A stretch of 64,000 bases of DNA from Molossus alvarezi (GCA_037176705.1 CM073908.1:128701430-128765429), one strand, 5' to 3'; shown: positions 45,901-60,969, counted from the first letter of the stretch. Translations and numbers: made by a program. Notes: generated by a model not told the origin, from the letters alone.

Positions 45901-46819
45901 TAAATATAGTGGGACAATATAAGCAGCAAATATGTCTTGTAATGCAGCTTGTCTCTCAGCCTAACAGCAATGCCTATTTACAACAACCTGCTGGGGCTTG
46001 GCAAACACACACAGAATGGCAGACATAGTCGAGCAATCATGACGTGACATGTTAGAAAAGTAGCGAGGGTTAACGATGATGCTTTGAGAATGTCCTGAAA
46101 CTTACCTTTAAATATTATCATGGAACTTGGTTAAGATTAGCCACAATAAATATTCAGTGTAGGCCACAGAAAGGATAAATGGGATAACCCATTTTAAGCA
46201 TTTAAAGCCCAAAAGTGTAAAAGGAAGAAACACCAAAAAGACAACTGCTCAATGCTGCTATTGTAGGTCAAGAATTATCTTGACCAAATAATGGGATATA
46301 TTATGGTTGGGTATCTAATAATTTTAGCCACACCCTATTTATATCTACTACAAAAAATACATCCATCTTACGATCACTTACAATAATTAATTATGAATTT
46401 CCCTATATATACCAACAGACTATTTTTAAGTACATATTTTGTGCATTGAAATTAAAATAAGGAAATATTTATTTCTTACCTATTTTAAACCCATGTTGCC
46501 AGTTGGGAGGAGGAATAAATTTTCCACTACCCTTTTAGGTTCTTTCACCTGGTCCAATAATCAAATTGACAGATTAACAAGAGAAAATACCCAAATTTCA
46601 TTACATAAGTACATACATGAGAGGTTCAGAGACAAAAAAGGTAAAATGAGGAATATATGGCATACTGAGTTAAGGAAGAGATAAGGCACCTGAGGCTTCA
46701 GAAGGGAGAAAAATCATAAGATGATAACAAGAGCACATATTCAATAATTAGAAGTTTGCCCTGTCCTATATATAGGTCATAAAATGTTATCTCTGGTGAT
46801 ACATTGTTATGGACAAGGT
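45901..46819. other. no recognised feature
   Basis: 'tctttcacctggtccaataa' near 46540 recalls an old antisense L1 end, but I cannot follow it. No gene signal. Confidence 0.35.
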
Positions 46820-46830
46820 CCCTAATTAAT

Positions 46831-46906
46831 TTTTTTTTTTAATCCTCACCCAAGGACCTTTTCTTTTCCATTTTTTGTTCAGATAGAGTGGGAGGGAGAG
46901 AAAGGA

Positions 46907-46937
<31 letters not shown>

Positions 46938-47094
46938 GCGACATGAAAGGGACACATCGAGTGGCTGCCACCCGCACGACCAACCAGGGCCAGGGACAAA
47001 CTGTAACCGAGGTACATGCCCTTAGTGGAAACTGAACCCGGGTCCCTCTGGACCACAGGCTGACACTCTAACCGCTGAGCCAAACTGGCCAGGG
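46831..47094 (-). mobile_element. VES SINE, hairpin-tail type
   Basis: Complete reverse copy with an expanded (GA)n run (about 46902-46933). TSD 'ccctaatt' at 46820-46827 and 47095-47102. Terminal stem has a G-U-compatible change ('tccttgggtgagga'). Confidence 0.96.
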
Positions 47095-47102
47095 CCCTAA
47101 TT

Positions 47103-50098
<2,996 letters not shown>

Positions 50099-52828
50099 GC
50101 AAATATGTGACCAGAAAAATATTACATAACTCACCTATTAAGTAAAATAAGCTCCTATTTAGTTTGAGGAGTAAATGCAATTTTAAGTAATTATTTAATT
50201 TAAAAAAAAACAACCACATTATGTGATTTCAAAATGAAATTCAAAGGCTAATGCTTTGGTCCAGTGTTATTCTAATACAATGCACCTTCAATACACTTAA
50301 AGAAAGCCTGCACTTCTCTATTATATTTCAGAAAATATTCTTATTTGATTATACAGACCCAGCTAAAGATGTAGATTTGTCAAAAAAAAAAAGAAAGAAA
50401 ACTGACCATGTCCTGGGCTTCCACAGTTTAAAACTAAAGTTAGTAAGCCAGTGAAATAAGTAACATCCATCCTAACAACTAATGTCAGTTCTAGACAATT
50501 TATGAAATGGGAACATTCATTTACTCATTCATGTAATCAACACTGCAGATCTAGTGTCAAAGACACTTGTTAAGTGTGGGAAAGATAATGGTCAACAAGA
50601 GTCATGGATCATGCCCTGGGAAACCTTACAATCTTAGTTTGCCACATCCCACCTCACCTCTTCCCCTATCAGGGTCCCAGTACTCACACAGTGCTCAGTT
50701 ATCTCTAGTCCCAGAAGACAGTAAATAAGGAAAAACCCTTTACACTAAGATTATACACCTGAATGTGCTAGCCACTGAGAGCATAGGCCTTTTAAGAGAG
50801 GACCTTGGAAATGAAGTAGAAAGCACACAAGCATGAATAATTTTCAAAAGGACTGAAGTGAGGCTGTCCAAGCAAGACACTGGAATTAAGGGATTCCTAT
50901 CAAGTAGGATGGCAAGATTGGCAAGTTGCTATAATTGTTGCACTGCCTCTAGAAAACAGGGTTTGTTATGAGGACAATGAACCAGAGCAAAAAAAACTGA
51001 AGTTAGGGGGCCAGAGCCTTGTCCAAAGATGAAACTGGACAAAAGTAAGGCAGGTGAAAGTGGGGATGAGCATCAGTGGTGGACTCAGCTGTGAAAGGCA
51101 TGAAAGGAAGGGAAAGAGGAACCACCCTATGTATCACTGCTCCTAGTAAGTGGTCATTAAATCTTTCCTAGAAAAGTTTTCATCAAGAGGAAAGTATCAG
51201 CCCCTTCAGCTTTTATATTTTAATTCATTCATTTAGCAGCTTTTAAATGAACAATCAATAAAGTTATGTCTCTCATGGTAACAAGATTCCCTTCATTTAT
51301 CATGTTTAATAGTCATATAAAAAACATCTTTTTTATTTTTTAACATTCTCTTCTTGCTTTACTAGATAAAACACATGGGAATATGTCTGGTTTACAAAAT
51401 TCAATTATAAGGTCTAAAGGATAAACTCAGTATCATGAATGTTCAAAAATATAATTTGTCTTTGGAACTGTTCTTAAAACCATCATAAGCATATAACTGC
51501 AAATGTTGATATTTAAGCCTGGAGAGATTATGCTCTGTGCAGGTACAAAAACACTACTGAATATAAATTATTTTCAGTAAGAAAAAAAGGGCTATAACTT
51601 TCTTAGTTATAACAGAACATGTCAGAAGATGAAAATAGAGAAAAACTAATCAAATTGCTTACAATTCTCATCCTCAGAAAGGTGAATCAATTTAACACTA
51701 TGCTCTGAATACTATAAAACTCAATTAGGAAAGCATTGGAAAATAAACACCAATGCAGACCTACTGGTTTCAATCTTTTTTTTTTTTTTTTTATTAAATT
51801 GGCTAGACAGAGAAAACAGTTCAGCATCTCCCGTGCTCTTTCTACTGAGAAAAGCCCATGAAATCCATAGGATGGCCTCTGATTCTGGTCTAGTGTCTCT
51901 GGCAGAGTAAGTTTATTGGAGAAAGAGGTTTTTAATTTCTCCAGCCTAGACAAATTTCTTTACTGACCAGATGCATTAAGCTTCTATGGTTTGTTCATGC
52001 AGATGCCCCTCTTGTTCAATAAATGTAGCCCAGGCAGTGGTTCTGAGTGATTCTTATTATCCTGCTACCCAGCTGGAAAGAAAATCTAGACTTCTTTGCA
52101 ATCATAGTTTCTTGGTAGAAATCACAAACATTTAGGAAAACCTAATCATTTAAAGGACCTGTTAAGTAACACATGAGCACTGGACTACCAAACTCAGTCT
52201 ACGTTCACAATAGAAAGATTGCAAACAAAAAAAAATGTGTTATTGAGTACAATCGATACTATTTTTACTATTAAATATGCTTATGTCCTTTTGGCTAGAA
52301 AGTGTGTTGGAACAAAATTTGTGATTTTTATTTGGCTTAGATACAAAAGTATAACTAGGATACTCCATTTAGAAGTTAACAAATATGTGGGGCCCCTATG
52401 ATTAAATCTGTATGAAAATTTCAAGGCATAACTTGAAATAAACATATCCCCATGTCTTTTTTATTATTTGTTAATGTAGTTTCCAAATTTTAAAAGAGAC
52501 TTTTTGAAGTACTTGAAGAATAAAACCTAATTGTTAAATCACAAGCAACAGAGCCTGTATGGGCATTTTAGAAGGCTAAAGATTTAAACTTCAGGGGAAT
52601 TGAATTATACTTAACTGGTGCCATTTGCTGGAAATTTTGACCACAGAGGTGTGCTATCTATATTTACAGATAGTTTCCTTTAAGTGTACACATTAAACAT
52701 TTTAACTTTTGGAGTTTAGTTCTTCTCAGTATCACACCTTGGTATAATCATTTGAACCTTCTCAATCAGCATATCACTATCATTACTGGATCACTGGTAA
52801 TTAGATTAGAATTTAAGTACCTTTAATG
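50099..52828. other. no recognised feature
   Basis: About 2.7 kb. A start like that of the ancient repeat at 25.1 kb ('cattcatttactcattcatg') is at about 50516-50640. T17 run near 51776-51792. No gene or younger repeat. Confidence 0.4.
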
Positions 52829-53213
52829 TTTTTATTTTTATTTTTATTGTTGACACTATGACAGATGTCCCCATTTTCTCCCCATTTGCCCACCACTACC
52901 TAGACACCACCCCCTCCTTCCCTCTGGCCATCACCACACTGTCATCTGTGTCTATGGGTTATGTACATATGTTCTTTGGCTAATCCCTTCACCTTCTTTC
53001 ATCCAGTACACTTTCCCCCCTACCCTCTGACAACTGTCAGTCTGTTCCATGTATCCATGCCTCTGTTTCTATTTTGTTCATCAGTTTATTTTGTTCATTA
53101 GATTCCACATGTAAGTAATATCATGTGATATATGTCTTTCTCTCACTGTTTTATTTCACTTAGCATAATAATCTCTAGGTCCATCCATGCTGTCTCAAAG
53201 GTAAGAGTTCCTG

Positions 53214-53524
53214 CCCTGGCTGGTTTTGCTCAGTGGTTAGAGCATTAGCCAATGGACCAATGAGTCACAGGTTCGATTCTGGTCAAGGGTATGTACCTCG
53301 GTTGTGGTTCATCCCTGGCCCTGGTCGGGTCGTACAGTAGGCAACCAGTTGATGTGTCTCTCTCACATTGATGTTTCTTTCACTCTCTCTCTCTCTCACT
53401 CTCTCTCTCTCACTCTCTTTCTCTCACTCTCTCTCTCTCTCTCCCTCCCTCCCTGCCTCCCACTCTAACTGAAGATAAACAGGAAAATATCCTCAGGTGA
53501 GGATAAAAAAAAAAAAAAAAAAAC
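53214..53524 (+). mobile_element. VES SINE, intermediate type, CT-expanded
   Basis: B-box 'caggttcgattctggtcaag', end 'atcctcaggtgaggat'. The CT-rich segment is expanded to about 75 bp (53385-53460) with repeated 'actctctctctct' units. TSD 'ggtaagagttc' at 53200-53210 and 53525-53535. Confidence 0.96.
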
Positions 53525-53730
53525 GGTAAGAGTTCTTTCTTTTTTACAGCCATGTAGTATTCCACTGGGTACATGTACCACAGCTTTTTTATCCACTCAT
53601 CTAATAATGGGCATTTGAGCTGTTTCCAGATCTTGGCTACTGTAAATAACACTGCTATGAACATAGAGGTGTATATATTCTTTCAAATTGCTGATTCAGG
53701 ATTCTCAGGATATATTCTCAAAAGTGGGAT

Positions 53731-54459
53731 TGATACCATTGAAATTTGCTAGTTATTAATAATAGAAAAAGAGCAAAGGGGAGGCCAAATATTACAGGCA
53801 TGTCATTTGGGCAGCTGCATCAGGAAGCTACAACTTTGCACTCCCAAGGCAACCACCAGCCCATTCCCTGCAGATCCCTGAGGGAGGGGTCCAACAAAAG
53901 AGAGATACACACATGCCCAGTGAAGTAGGGGTGACACCAGGTAGGTACTTGGCTGTCAGTCAAAGCTAGGGACAGAGATAGTTGACAAAAATAGGTGTGG
54001 CCACTGCAAGCCCACAAAAATCTGGGAATACATAATGTCTTAAACAAAGTAATTCCCACTCTTGGCTCTTGGCTTTTTGTACTTGACTCTTGGCTCATAG
54101 GGCTCTATTGCTCCTACTTCCTTGCATTCACCCATGTTTCCTCCGTAGCCCTGTGGATACCACATACAATGGAATGATGGACTGCATCAGGGAACACAAA
54201 CTATAGTAGCCTGATGCTGGATTGAACTCTATGTCAACATGGAAAGGAAACTCTGGACACTTGCTCTGATTTTAGCTCTACTGAAGCCCCAGCTACATTT
54301 CTCCTATGGATAGACAAAGGAAAATGAGACTTTGGAAACTCAGGGATTTACAGTAATTCCACAGAAATAAAGCTTTCTAAAATATCTCATCTTCCCATGG
54401 AGGCCTCCTGAAATTCTTATTCCAGTGGTGCCCCAAGAACTCCAATTCCACTGATAACA
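53731..54459 (+). mobile_element. solo LTR inserted in antisense LINE-1
   Basis: 729 bp, starting TG (53731) and ending CA (...ataaca, 54459). The L1 on either side is continuous. Flanks 'ggat' (53727-53730) and 'gaat' (54460-54463) fit a 4-bp duplication with one change. AATAAA at 54366-54371, about 90 bp before the 3' end, preceded by a 'tcttggctc' repeat region. No internal gene is attached, so it is a recombined solo LTR. Confidence 0.65.
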
Positions 54460-54494
54460 GAATCACTGGGACAAAAGGCAGTTTTATTTTTTTA

Positions 54495-54702
54495 TTTTTT
54501 TCCTATACTGACTTTAGAGAGGAAGAAAGAGAGAGAGAGAGAGAGAAACATCAATGAGAGAGAACATCGACTGGCCACCTCCTGCATGCCCCACACTGGG
54601 GATTTGACCCACAACCTGGGCATGTGCCCTGGCCGGGAATCAAACTGGTGAACTCTTGGGGCCTGGGTCAATGCTCAACCATTGAGCCATACTGGTTGGG
54701 CA
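54495..54702 (-). mobile_element. VES SINE, plain-tail type
   Basis: Reverse copy in antisense L1. TSD 'gcagttttattttttta' (54478-54494) and 'gcagttttaattttttta' (54703-54720), differing by one inserted A. Confidence 0.96.
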
Positions 54703-54994
54703 GCAGTTTTAATTTTTTTATGAAACTCCATACTTTTCTCCATAGTGGCTGTACCAGTCTGTCTTCCCACCAACAGTGCACTAGGATTCCCTTTTCTCCA
54801 CATCTTCGCCAGCTATTGTTTGTTGATTTATTGATAGTAGCCATTCTGGCAGGTGTGAAGTAGTACCTAATGGTAGTTTTAACTTGCATCTCCCTGATGA
54901 TTAGTGTGACACTGAGCATTTTTCTTATGTCTATTGGCCATCTCTATGTCCTCTTTGGAGAAGAGTCTATTCAAGTCCTTTGCTCATTTTTTAA

Positions 54995-55189
54995 AAATAT
55001 ATTTTTATTGATTTTTTTAAAGAGGGAGGAAGGGAGAGAAAGAGTGATAGAAACATCAATGAGAGAGAAACATCGATTGGTTGCCTCCTGCATGTTCCCC
55101 AACCTGGGCATGTGCCCTGACTGGGAATCGAACTAGTGACCTCTTGGTTCATGGGTCAACGCTCAACCATCTAGCCACACCAGCCGGGC
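54995..55189 (-). mobile_element. VES SINE, plain-tail type, perfect TSD
   Basis: Perfect 18-bp TSD 'cctttgctcattttttaa' at 54977-54994 and 55190-55207. About 20 bp of the middle of the SINE (the segment normally before 'aacctgggcatgtgccctg') are missing. Confidence 0.97.
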
Positions 55190-55726
55190 CCTTTGCTCAT
55201 TTTTTAATTGGATTGTTGAGTTACATAAGTTCTTTATATCTTTTGGAAATTAGTCCCTTATCAGATGTATCATTGGCAAATATGCTCTCCCATACAATGG
55301 TTTCCCTTTTCATTATCTTAATGGTTTAGTTTTCTGTGAAGAAGCTCTTTAGTTTGATGGTTCCATTTATTCACTTTTTCCTTTATTTCCTGTGTCCTAA
55401 GGGACATATTGTCTATAATATTGCTATGAAAGATGTCTGAGATTTTATTGCCTATGTTTTCTTCTAAGGTTTTTATGGTTTCTCGACTTACATTTAAGTC
55501 TTTTTTCAATTTTGAGTTTATTCTTGTGTATGGTATAAATTGGTGGTCTAGTTTCATTTTTTTTGCATGTACTGGCCAATTTCCTCAATACCATTTATTG
55601 AAGACACTGTTTTAGTAAATTATATGTTCTTGCCTCTTTTGTCAAATATTAATTGACCATAAAGGTGTGAGTTGATGTCTTTGTTCTGTTTGATTGATCT
55701 ATATGCCTGCTCTTGTGGCAGTTTTG

Positions 55727-55982
55727 TTTTCTTTTTAATCCTCACCAGAGGATAATTTTCCATTGCTTTTTAGATAGAGTAAAAGGAAAGGAGGGAGGGA
55801 CAGAGAGAGAGAAACATCAACTTGAGAGAGACATATCAATTGGCTGCCTCCTGCACGACCCCAACCAGGGCTGGGGATTTACCCTGCTACTCAGGTATGA
55901 GCCCTTGACCAGGAATTGAATCTGAGACTCTTTGGTCCACAGGCTGACGCTCTAACTGCTGAGCCAAACTGGCCATGGCCCA
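55727..55982 (-). mobile_element. VES SINE, hairpin-tail type, diverged
   Basis: Reverse copy with 'gcagttttg' on both sides (55718-55726 and 55984-55992). Hairpin reads 'tcctctggtgagga' in sense; more substitutions than other copies of this type. Confidence 0.93.
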
Positions 55983-56966
55983 AGCAGTTTTGATAACAAT
56001 GGCTTTGTAGTATAGTTTGATGTCCAATATTGTGATACTTCCAACTTTGTTCTTCTGTCTTAAGATTGCTGAGGCTATTTAGGGTTTTTTGTTCCATATA
56101 AATTTGTGGAGTATTTGTTCTAGAACTGTGATATACGTCATTGTATTTTAATAGAAATTGTGTTGAATCAATAGATTGCTTTGGGTAGTATAGACATTTT
56201 CATGATGTTAATGTTTCCAATCCATGAACACGGTATATGCTTCCACTTATTTGTGTCTTCCTCTATTTCTTTTTTCAATGTCCTATAGTTTTCTGAGTAC
56301 AAGTCTTTTACCTCATTAGTTATGTTTATTACTAGGTACCTTATTGTTTTTATTACAATAGTAAATAGTATTGTGTCATTAGTTTCATTACTGGTGTATA
56401 AAAATGTCACCAATTTCTGGATATTAATTTTGTATCTTGATACTTTGCCAAATTCATTTATTAGATCTAGTAGTTTTTTGGTGGCATCTTTAGTGTTTTC
56501 TATGTACAATATTATGTTATCTGCAAATAATGACAGTTTTCCTCCTTTCAAATTCAGATGCCTTTTACTTCTTTTTCTTGTCTGATCGCTGTGTCTAGGA
56601 CTTCCAGTACTATGTTGAATAAAAGTGGTGAAAGCAGACATCCCTGTCTTGTTCCTGATCTCCCTATTTTGTTCCTGATCTTAAGAAAAACGCTTTTAGT
56701 TTTTGCACATTGAGTATGATGTTGATTGAAGGTTTTTCATATATGGCCTTTATTGTTTTGAGCTATGATATATCTATTCCCACTTTGCTGAGAGTTTTTA
56801 TCATATATGTGTGTTGGATTTTATCTAATGCTTTTCTTAGTCTATTGGTATGATCATGTGATTTTTATCCTTCATTTTGTTTATGTGATGTATCACATTT
56901 ATTGATTTGTGAATATTGTACCAGCCTTGCATCCCTGTAATAAATCCCATTTACTCATAGTTTTTA

Positions 56967-57218
56967 ACCTTTTTTTTTATCCTCACCCGAGGACATTTTT
57001 GCACTTATATTCATACAGAGCAGGAGGGACAGAGGGAGGAAGAGAGAGAGAGAAACATTGATGTGAAAGGAACACATCGAGTGGTTGCCACCCACACGAC
57101 CCCAACCAGGGCCGAGGACAAACTGCAACCGAGGTACGTGCCCTTAGTGGGAACCAAACCCGGGTCTCTCTGATCTGCAGGCCGACATTCTAACTGCTGA
57201 GCCAAACTGGCCAGTGCA
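56967..57218 (-). mobile_element. VES SINE, hairpin-tail type
   Basis: Reverse copy in the reverse-transcriptase part of the antisense L1; ends 'caaactggccagtgc'. TSD not resolved. Confidence 0.95.
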
Positions 57219-58079
57219 ATTTATAATCTTTTTAATGTTTGATAGTTCTAATTTGCTAATATTTTGTTGAGGATTTTAGCATCTATATTCATCAGGGATA
57301 TTGGCCTATAATTTTCTTCTTTTGTAGTCTCTTTATCTCATTTTAAAATTAGCATAATGCTAGCCTCATAAAAAGAGCTTGGAAGTCTTCCTTCCTATTC
57401 ATTTTTTTAAAATAGTGTGAGAAGAATAGGTGTTAGTTCTTCCCTGAATAGTTGATAAAATTTGCCTGTGAAGCCATCCAGTTCAGGACTTTTGTTTGCT
57501 GGGTGTTTTTTTATTACTGCTTCAATTTTATTTGTTTTTATTGGTCTATTCAGGTTTCTGATTCTTCCTAATTCAGTTTTGGAAGATTGTATATTTCTAG
57601 GAATTTGTCCATACCAGCCCGGTTATCCAATTTCTTGGCATACAGCTAGCTGGTCACAGTATTATCTTAAAGTACTCTGTATTTCTGCATGCCAGCTATT
57701 ATTTCTCCTCTTTCATTTCTGATTTTATTTACTAGGTATCCCGTGAGAACCAATAGTGCAGTATCCTTGATCTCCTGAGTTGGGTGCTCTAGAAATGTCC
57801 CTTGTGTGGGTTTTGTTTTCCCCTGTTGTAATTGAGTCTTGATTGCTGTTGGCCCATTAATGGATGGGATCAACCCTCACGCTGGCTGACTGTGAGGTTC
57901 AATCTTGACCACAGCATGTGTGCTGATGTAGATGCCAACTGGATGTGTTTCTTCTGCAAATCCTTGGTTATAAGACTCCTCCTTAGCTAGCCAGAGTGAT
58001 TGTTTCTCAGTTTAGTTGTATTTCTTATTTGGTCCTGGGAGGAGGTGAGTGCAAGATCCACCTACTCTGCTGACATCTT

Positions 58080-58329
58080 TTTTTTAATCCTCACACAAGG
58101 AAATTTTTTTAAACATTTTTGTTCAGTTAGAGCGGGAGGGAGAGAGAGGAAGAGAGAGAGAGAGAGAAACATCGACGTGAAAGGTACACATCGAGTGGCT
58201 GCCACCCGCACGACCCAACCAGGGCCGGGGGCAAACTGCAATGGAGATACATGCCTTTAGCGAGAACCGAACCTGGGTCTCTCTGGACGGCAGGCTGATG
58301 CTCTAACCGCTGAGCCAAACCGGCCAGGG
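58080..58329 (-). mobile_element. VES SINE, hairpin-tail type, at the L1 5' end
   Basis: Reverse copy. TSD 'ctctgctgacatctt' (58065-58079) and 'ctctgctgccatctt' (58330-58344), 14/15. The duplicated target is the start of the antisense L1, so both copies contain its AAGATG-CAGCAG motif. Confidence 0.96.
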
Positions 58330-58350
58330 CTCTGCTGCCATCTTAAATGT

Positions 58351-58496
58351 CCCTGTATAATTCTTCTGGTGCACACCCCAAAATTGGTTTCCTTCTCAGG
58401 AGCCTGGGTCACATTCAGGTACTATTTCAGGAAAGAAGGGAGATGGAGCTTCTCCTGGCTTTCTCGTAGGCCTGAAAAAAACTAGAATTGTTTTTT
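58351..58496. other. host flank of the antisense L1
   Basis: Apparently unique sequence between the L1 5' end and the next VES pair. Confidence 0.4.
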
Positions 58497-58511
58497 AAAA
58501 GAACTAATCTG

Positions 58512-58719
58512 GCTCAGCTGGTGTGCCTCAGTGGTTGAGCGTTGACCCATGTATCAAGAAGTCACCAGTTCAATTCCTGGTCAGGGCACATGTCCAGGCT
58601 GTAGGCCCAATCCCCAGTGGGGGGCAGCCAATCGATGTGCTCTCTCATTGATGTTTTTATCTCTCTCCTTCTCCCTTCCTCTCTCTCTCTCTAAAATCAA
58701 CAAAGAACAAAGATACTTA
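58512..58719 (+). mobile_element. VES SINE, plain-tail type, host of a nested VES
   Basis: Outer TSD 'aaaagaactaatctg' at 58497-58511 and 58966-58980 (15/15), spanning this copy and the next one. About 20 bp are missing after 'ccccagtgggggg'. Confidence 0.95.
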
Positions 58720-58735
58720 AAATAATTATTTTAGC

Positions 58736-58943
58736 TCGGCCAATGTGGCTCAGTGGTTGAGCATCGACCCACATACCGGGAGGTCACCAGTTCGATTCCT
58801 GGTCGGAGCACATGCCCAGGTTGTGGGCTCAATCCCCAGGGTGGGACATGCAGGAGGTAGCCAATAGATGTTCTCTCTCATCGATGTTTCTATCTCTCTC
58901 TCCCTCTCCCTTCCTCTCTCTCTAAAATCAATACAGGAAAAAA
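58736..58943 (+). mobile_element. VES SINE, plain-tail type, nested in a VES tail
   Basis: Inserted into the A-rich tail of the preceding copy; inner flanks 'aaataattattttag' and 'aataattattatttta' form an imperfect duplication. Confidence 0.93.
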
Positions 58944-58980
58944 ATAATAATTATTATTTTAAATAAAAAGAACTAATCTG

Positions 58981-59085
58981 AAGGTGGACTGTTCTCTGGA
59001 TTTTAATCCCAGCTTTTCCACTTTTGAGCTAAGGGACTTGGGGCAAGTTTTTAACCTTCTCTGCTCCTCTTTTCTTATATTTTCC
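58981..59085 (+). repeat. MIR SINE relic
   Basis: 'ggattttaatcccagctttt' then 'gacttggggcaagtttttaa' is the MIR core. Confidence 0.65.
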
Positions 59086-59589
59086 AGCTTCCAGAGACTA
59101 TGCATTTCTTGGCTTATGATCACCTTCTATCATCTTTACAGCCAGTAATAGAGAGTCAAATTTTTCTCTCATTGCATCCCTCTAACTCTCCTTTTATGGT
59201 TTTGAATCTATTTTATAAAAGTTATCATATGGAGCTGTTTTGTTATTATACATATGCTTTTATTATATTTGATTATACATATGTCATTGGACATATATTT
59301 TTGTTTGAGGACAATAAAGTTTTAAGCGTTTAAGTGACTTACTCAAGTTTATATATATTACAGGGCTGTAGAGCTGGATTCAGTTATTCTGATTCCCACC
59401 CTTATTCTGATTTCATTACACTGGGCTGCTTCTCTTGAATTGAGTGCAAGGGACAGTTTTGCTATAAGGTGAAAATTCCCAGGGTCCAAAATTATTTCTC
59501 CTCCCCTACAGACTCTTTCATGAACCAGAAACTGTACAAGATTCTGGGATTCTCAAAGACTAACACACAACCTTATTCTTGCTTTTAAG
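59086..59589. other. no recognised feature
   Basis: Unique-looking. The hydrophobic 77-codon frame at 59100-59333 has no motif. Confidence 0.4.
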
Positions 59590-59710
59590 AGTAGAGTGAT
59601 CAATTTGTTCCAGTTTGCCTAAGACAGTCCCAATTTTAGCAATGAAAGTCCGGCTTTCTGAGAACCCCTTAGGTTTGGGTAAATGGAATGGTTGGGAACC
59701 CTACCTTGAA
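59590..59710. repeat. possible ancient DNA-transposon relic
   Basis: 'ttccagtttgcctaagacag' resembles one arm of an old palindromic mammalian element. The second arm is decayed, so the call is weak. Confidence 0.35.
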
Positions 59711-59929
59711 GGAGTTTTTGGTCTAGATTAGAGTAATGCATGAAAGTATGAAACTGAATAGTATCAAAGTGTTTAATGGTGACATATTAGTGGAAACAAA
59801 GTACAGTGGAAACAAAGTGGAGATCCTCTACATATGCCTGGGAAAACTCTTATATTTATCCATCAGGTCCTTATTAGTACAAGTCTCTTAAAATCATGCC
59901 CTTTTAAGCCTCAACAATATCTCCAAACT

Positions 59930-60172
59930 TACCTTTTAATTTCCTGCTCTGAAATTAACACATTGTTATTATTTCTTCATTCTCTTTAACTTTCTGGGCT
60001 ACATTTTTAGTTATGTTGTTCTACCTGCAACCATTCTCTTTCCTCTTCCAGCTATCCTTAACTCTAACATGTCATATTCCCTATTATTGTTTCTAGTACA
60101 TTTCTGGGTCAGCTCACTTTAGCAGAGGCCTGGAATAAAGTAGCACTTGAGAGAGTTTGTTGAATGAATGAC
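59930..60172 (+). repeat. L2 3' region
   Basis: Pyrimidine-rich run ending 'gtttgttgaatgaatga', the L2 terminus. Confidence 0.55.
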
Positions 60173-60289
60173 TCAGCATTTTGACTATCTATATTTATCT
60201 AAAACATAGATAAAGCATATTGGACAAAGTCCATTTTTGTTTAAAATAATAGGAGGGGGCAAATTTTATTAGTGTTTCTTATTGCCAAG

Positions 60290-60460
60290 TAGTTAATTTT
60301 CTTCACTTAATCTTCTTAACCACTGAGTAAAATGAATATTGTGATTATCCCCATTTTATAAAAATGCAAAACAGGAACAGAAGTTAAGTAACCAGATCAA
60401 TGATATGACAAAAATTCAAATCTCATGACTACACCTTGCTGTCCCTGGCCCTCAGTATAA
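60290..60460 (-). repeat. MIR SINE
   Basis: 'gattatccccattttataaa', 'agaagttaagtaaccagatc' and 'tcaaatctcatgactac' follow reverse-complement MIR order. Confidence 0.7.
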
Positions 60461-60704
60461 TGAATGCCTTGGTAACTGGAGATAACAGGCAATAAGTAGT
60501 TTCCACAGCAAGAATTTGCCAACAGAGACCTTCAACTAGGAGAATTAGGTTACCCCAAGAGTTAGATGGACATGGCTATTTGGAATCTAAGACAGGAATT
60601 TCTTACATTAAGTCAGCCATCTAAGACACACTTATTGGCTATAGCTATTGTAATTCATATGCAAAGCTGGGGATGAAAAGCTGAGTAAGAAAACATTTCT
60701 TTCT

Positions 60705-60952
60705 TTTTTTTTTTTTTTTATCCTCACCTGAGGACATTCTTTGCATTCATCTTCAGACAGAGCAGGAGGGAGATGGGGAGGAATAGAGAGAGAGAAAAAC
60801 ATCGATGTGCATTGAGTGGCTGCCATCCACATGACCCCAACCAAGGCCAGGGACAAACTGCAACTGAGGTACATGCCCTTAGTGGGAACAGAACCCGGGT
60901 CTCTCAGGACCAGGGGCCAACGCTCTAACCACTGAGCCAAACCGGCCAGGGC
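60705..60952 (-). mobile_element. VES SINE, hairpin-tail type
   Basis: Reverse copy with TSD 'aacatttctttt', approximate at 60692 and exact at 60953-60964. About 15 bp around 'cgatgtg...cattgag' are missing compared with other copies. Confidence 0.95.
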
Positions 60953-60969
60953 AACATTTCTTTTTTATA

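Larger units (their letters stand above)
52829..58350 (-). mobile_element. antisense LINE-1 with many insertions and an internal deletion
   Basis: Read in reverse: 5' UTR starting at an AAGATGGCAGCAG sequence (58332-58344), a jump at about 57737 into mid ORF2 (IRNERGE block, then the DGFTGKFY equivalent near 57470), the reverse transcriptase (LSLFADN, so also lacking the second Asp), the C-terminal blocks and the 3' UTR near 52.83 kb. ORF1 and the ORF2 N-terminus are missing. Six VES copies and one LTR sit within it. Continuity across the LTR is shown by 'aaagtgggat' on one side and 'gaatcactgggac' on the other. That the 5' UTR and ORF2 parts belong to one element is inference. Confidence 0.8.
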
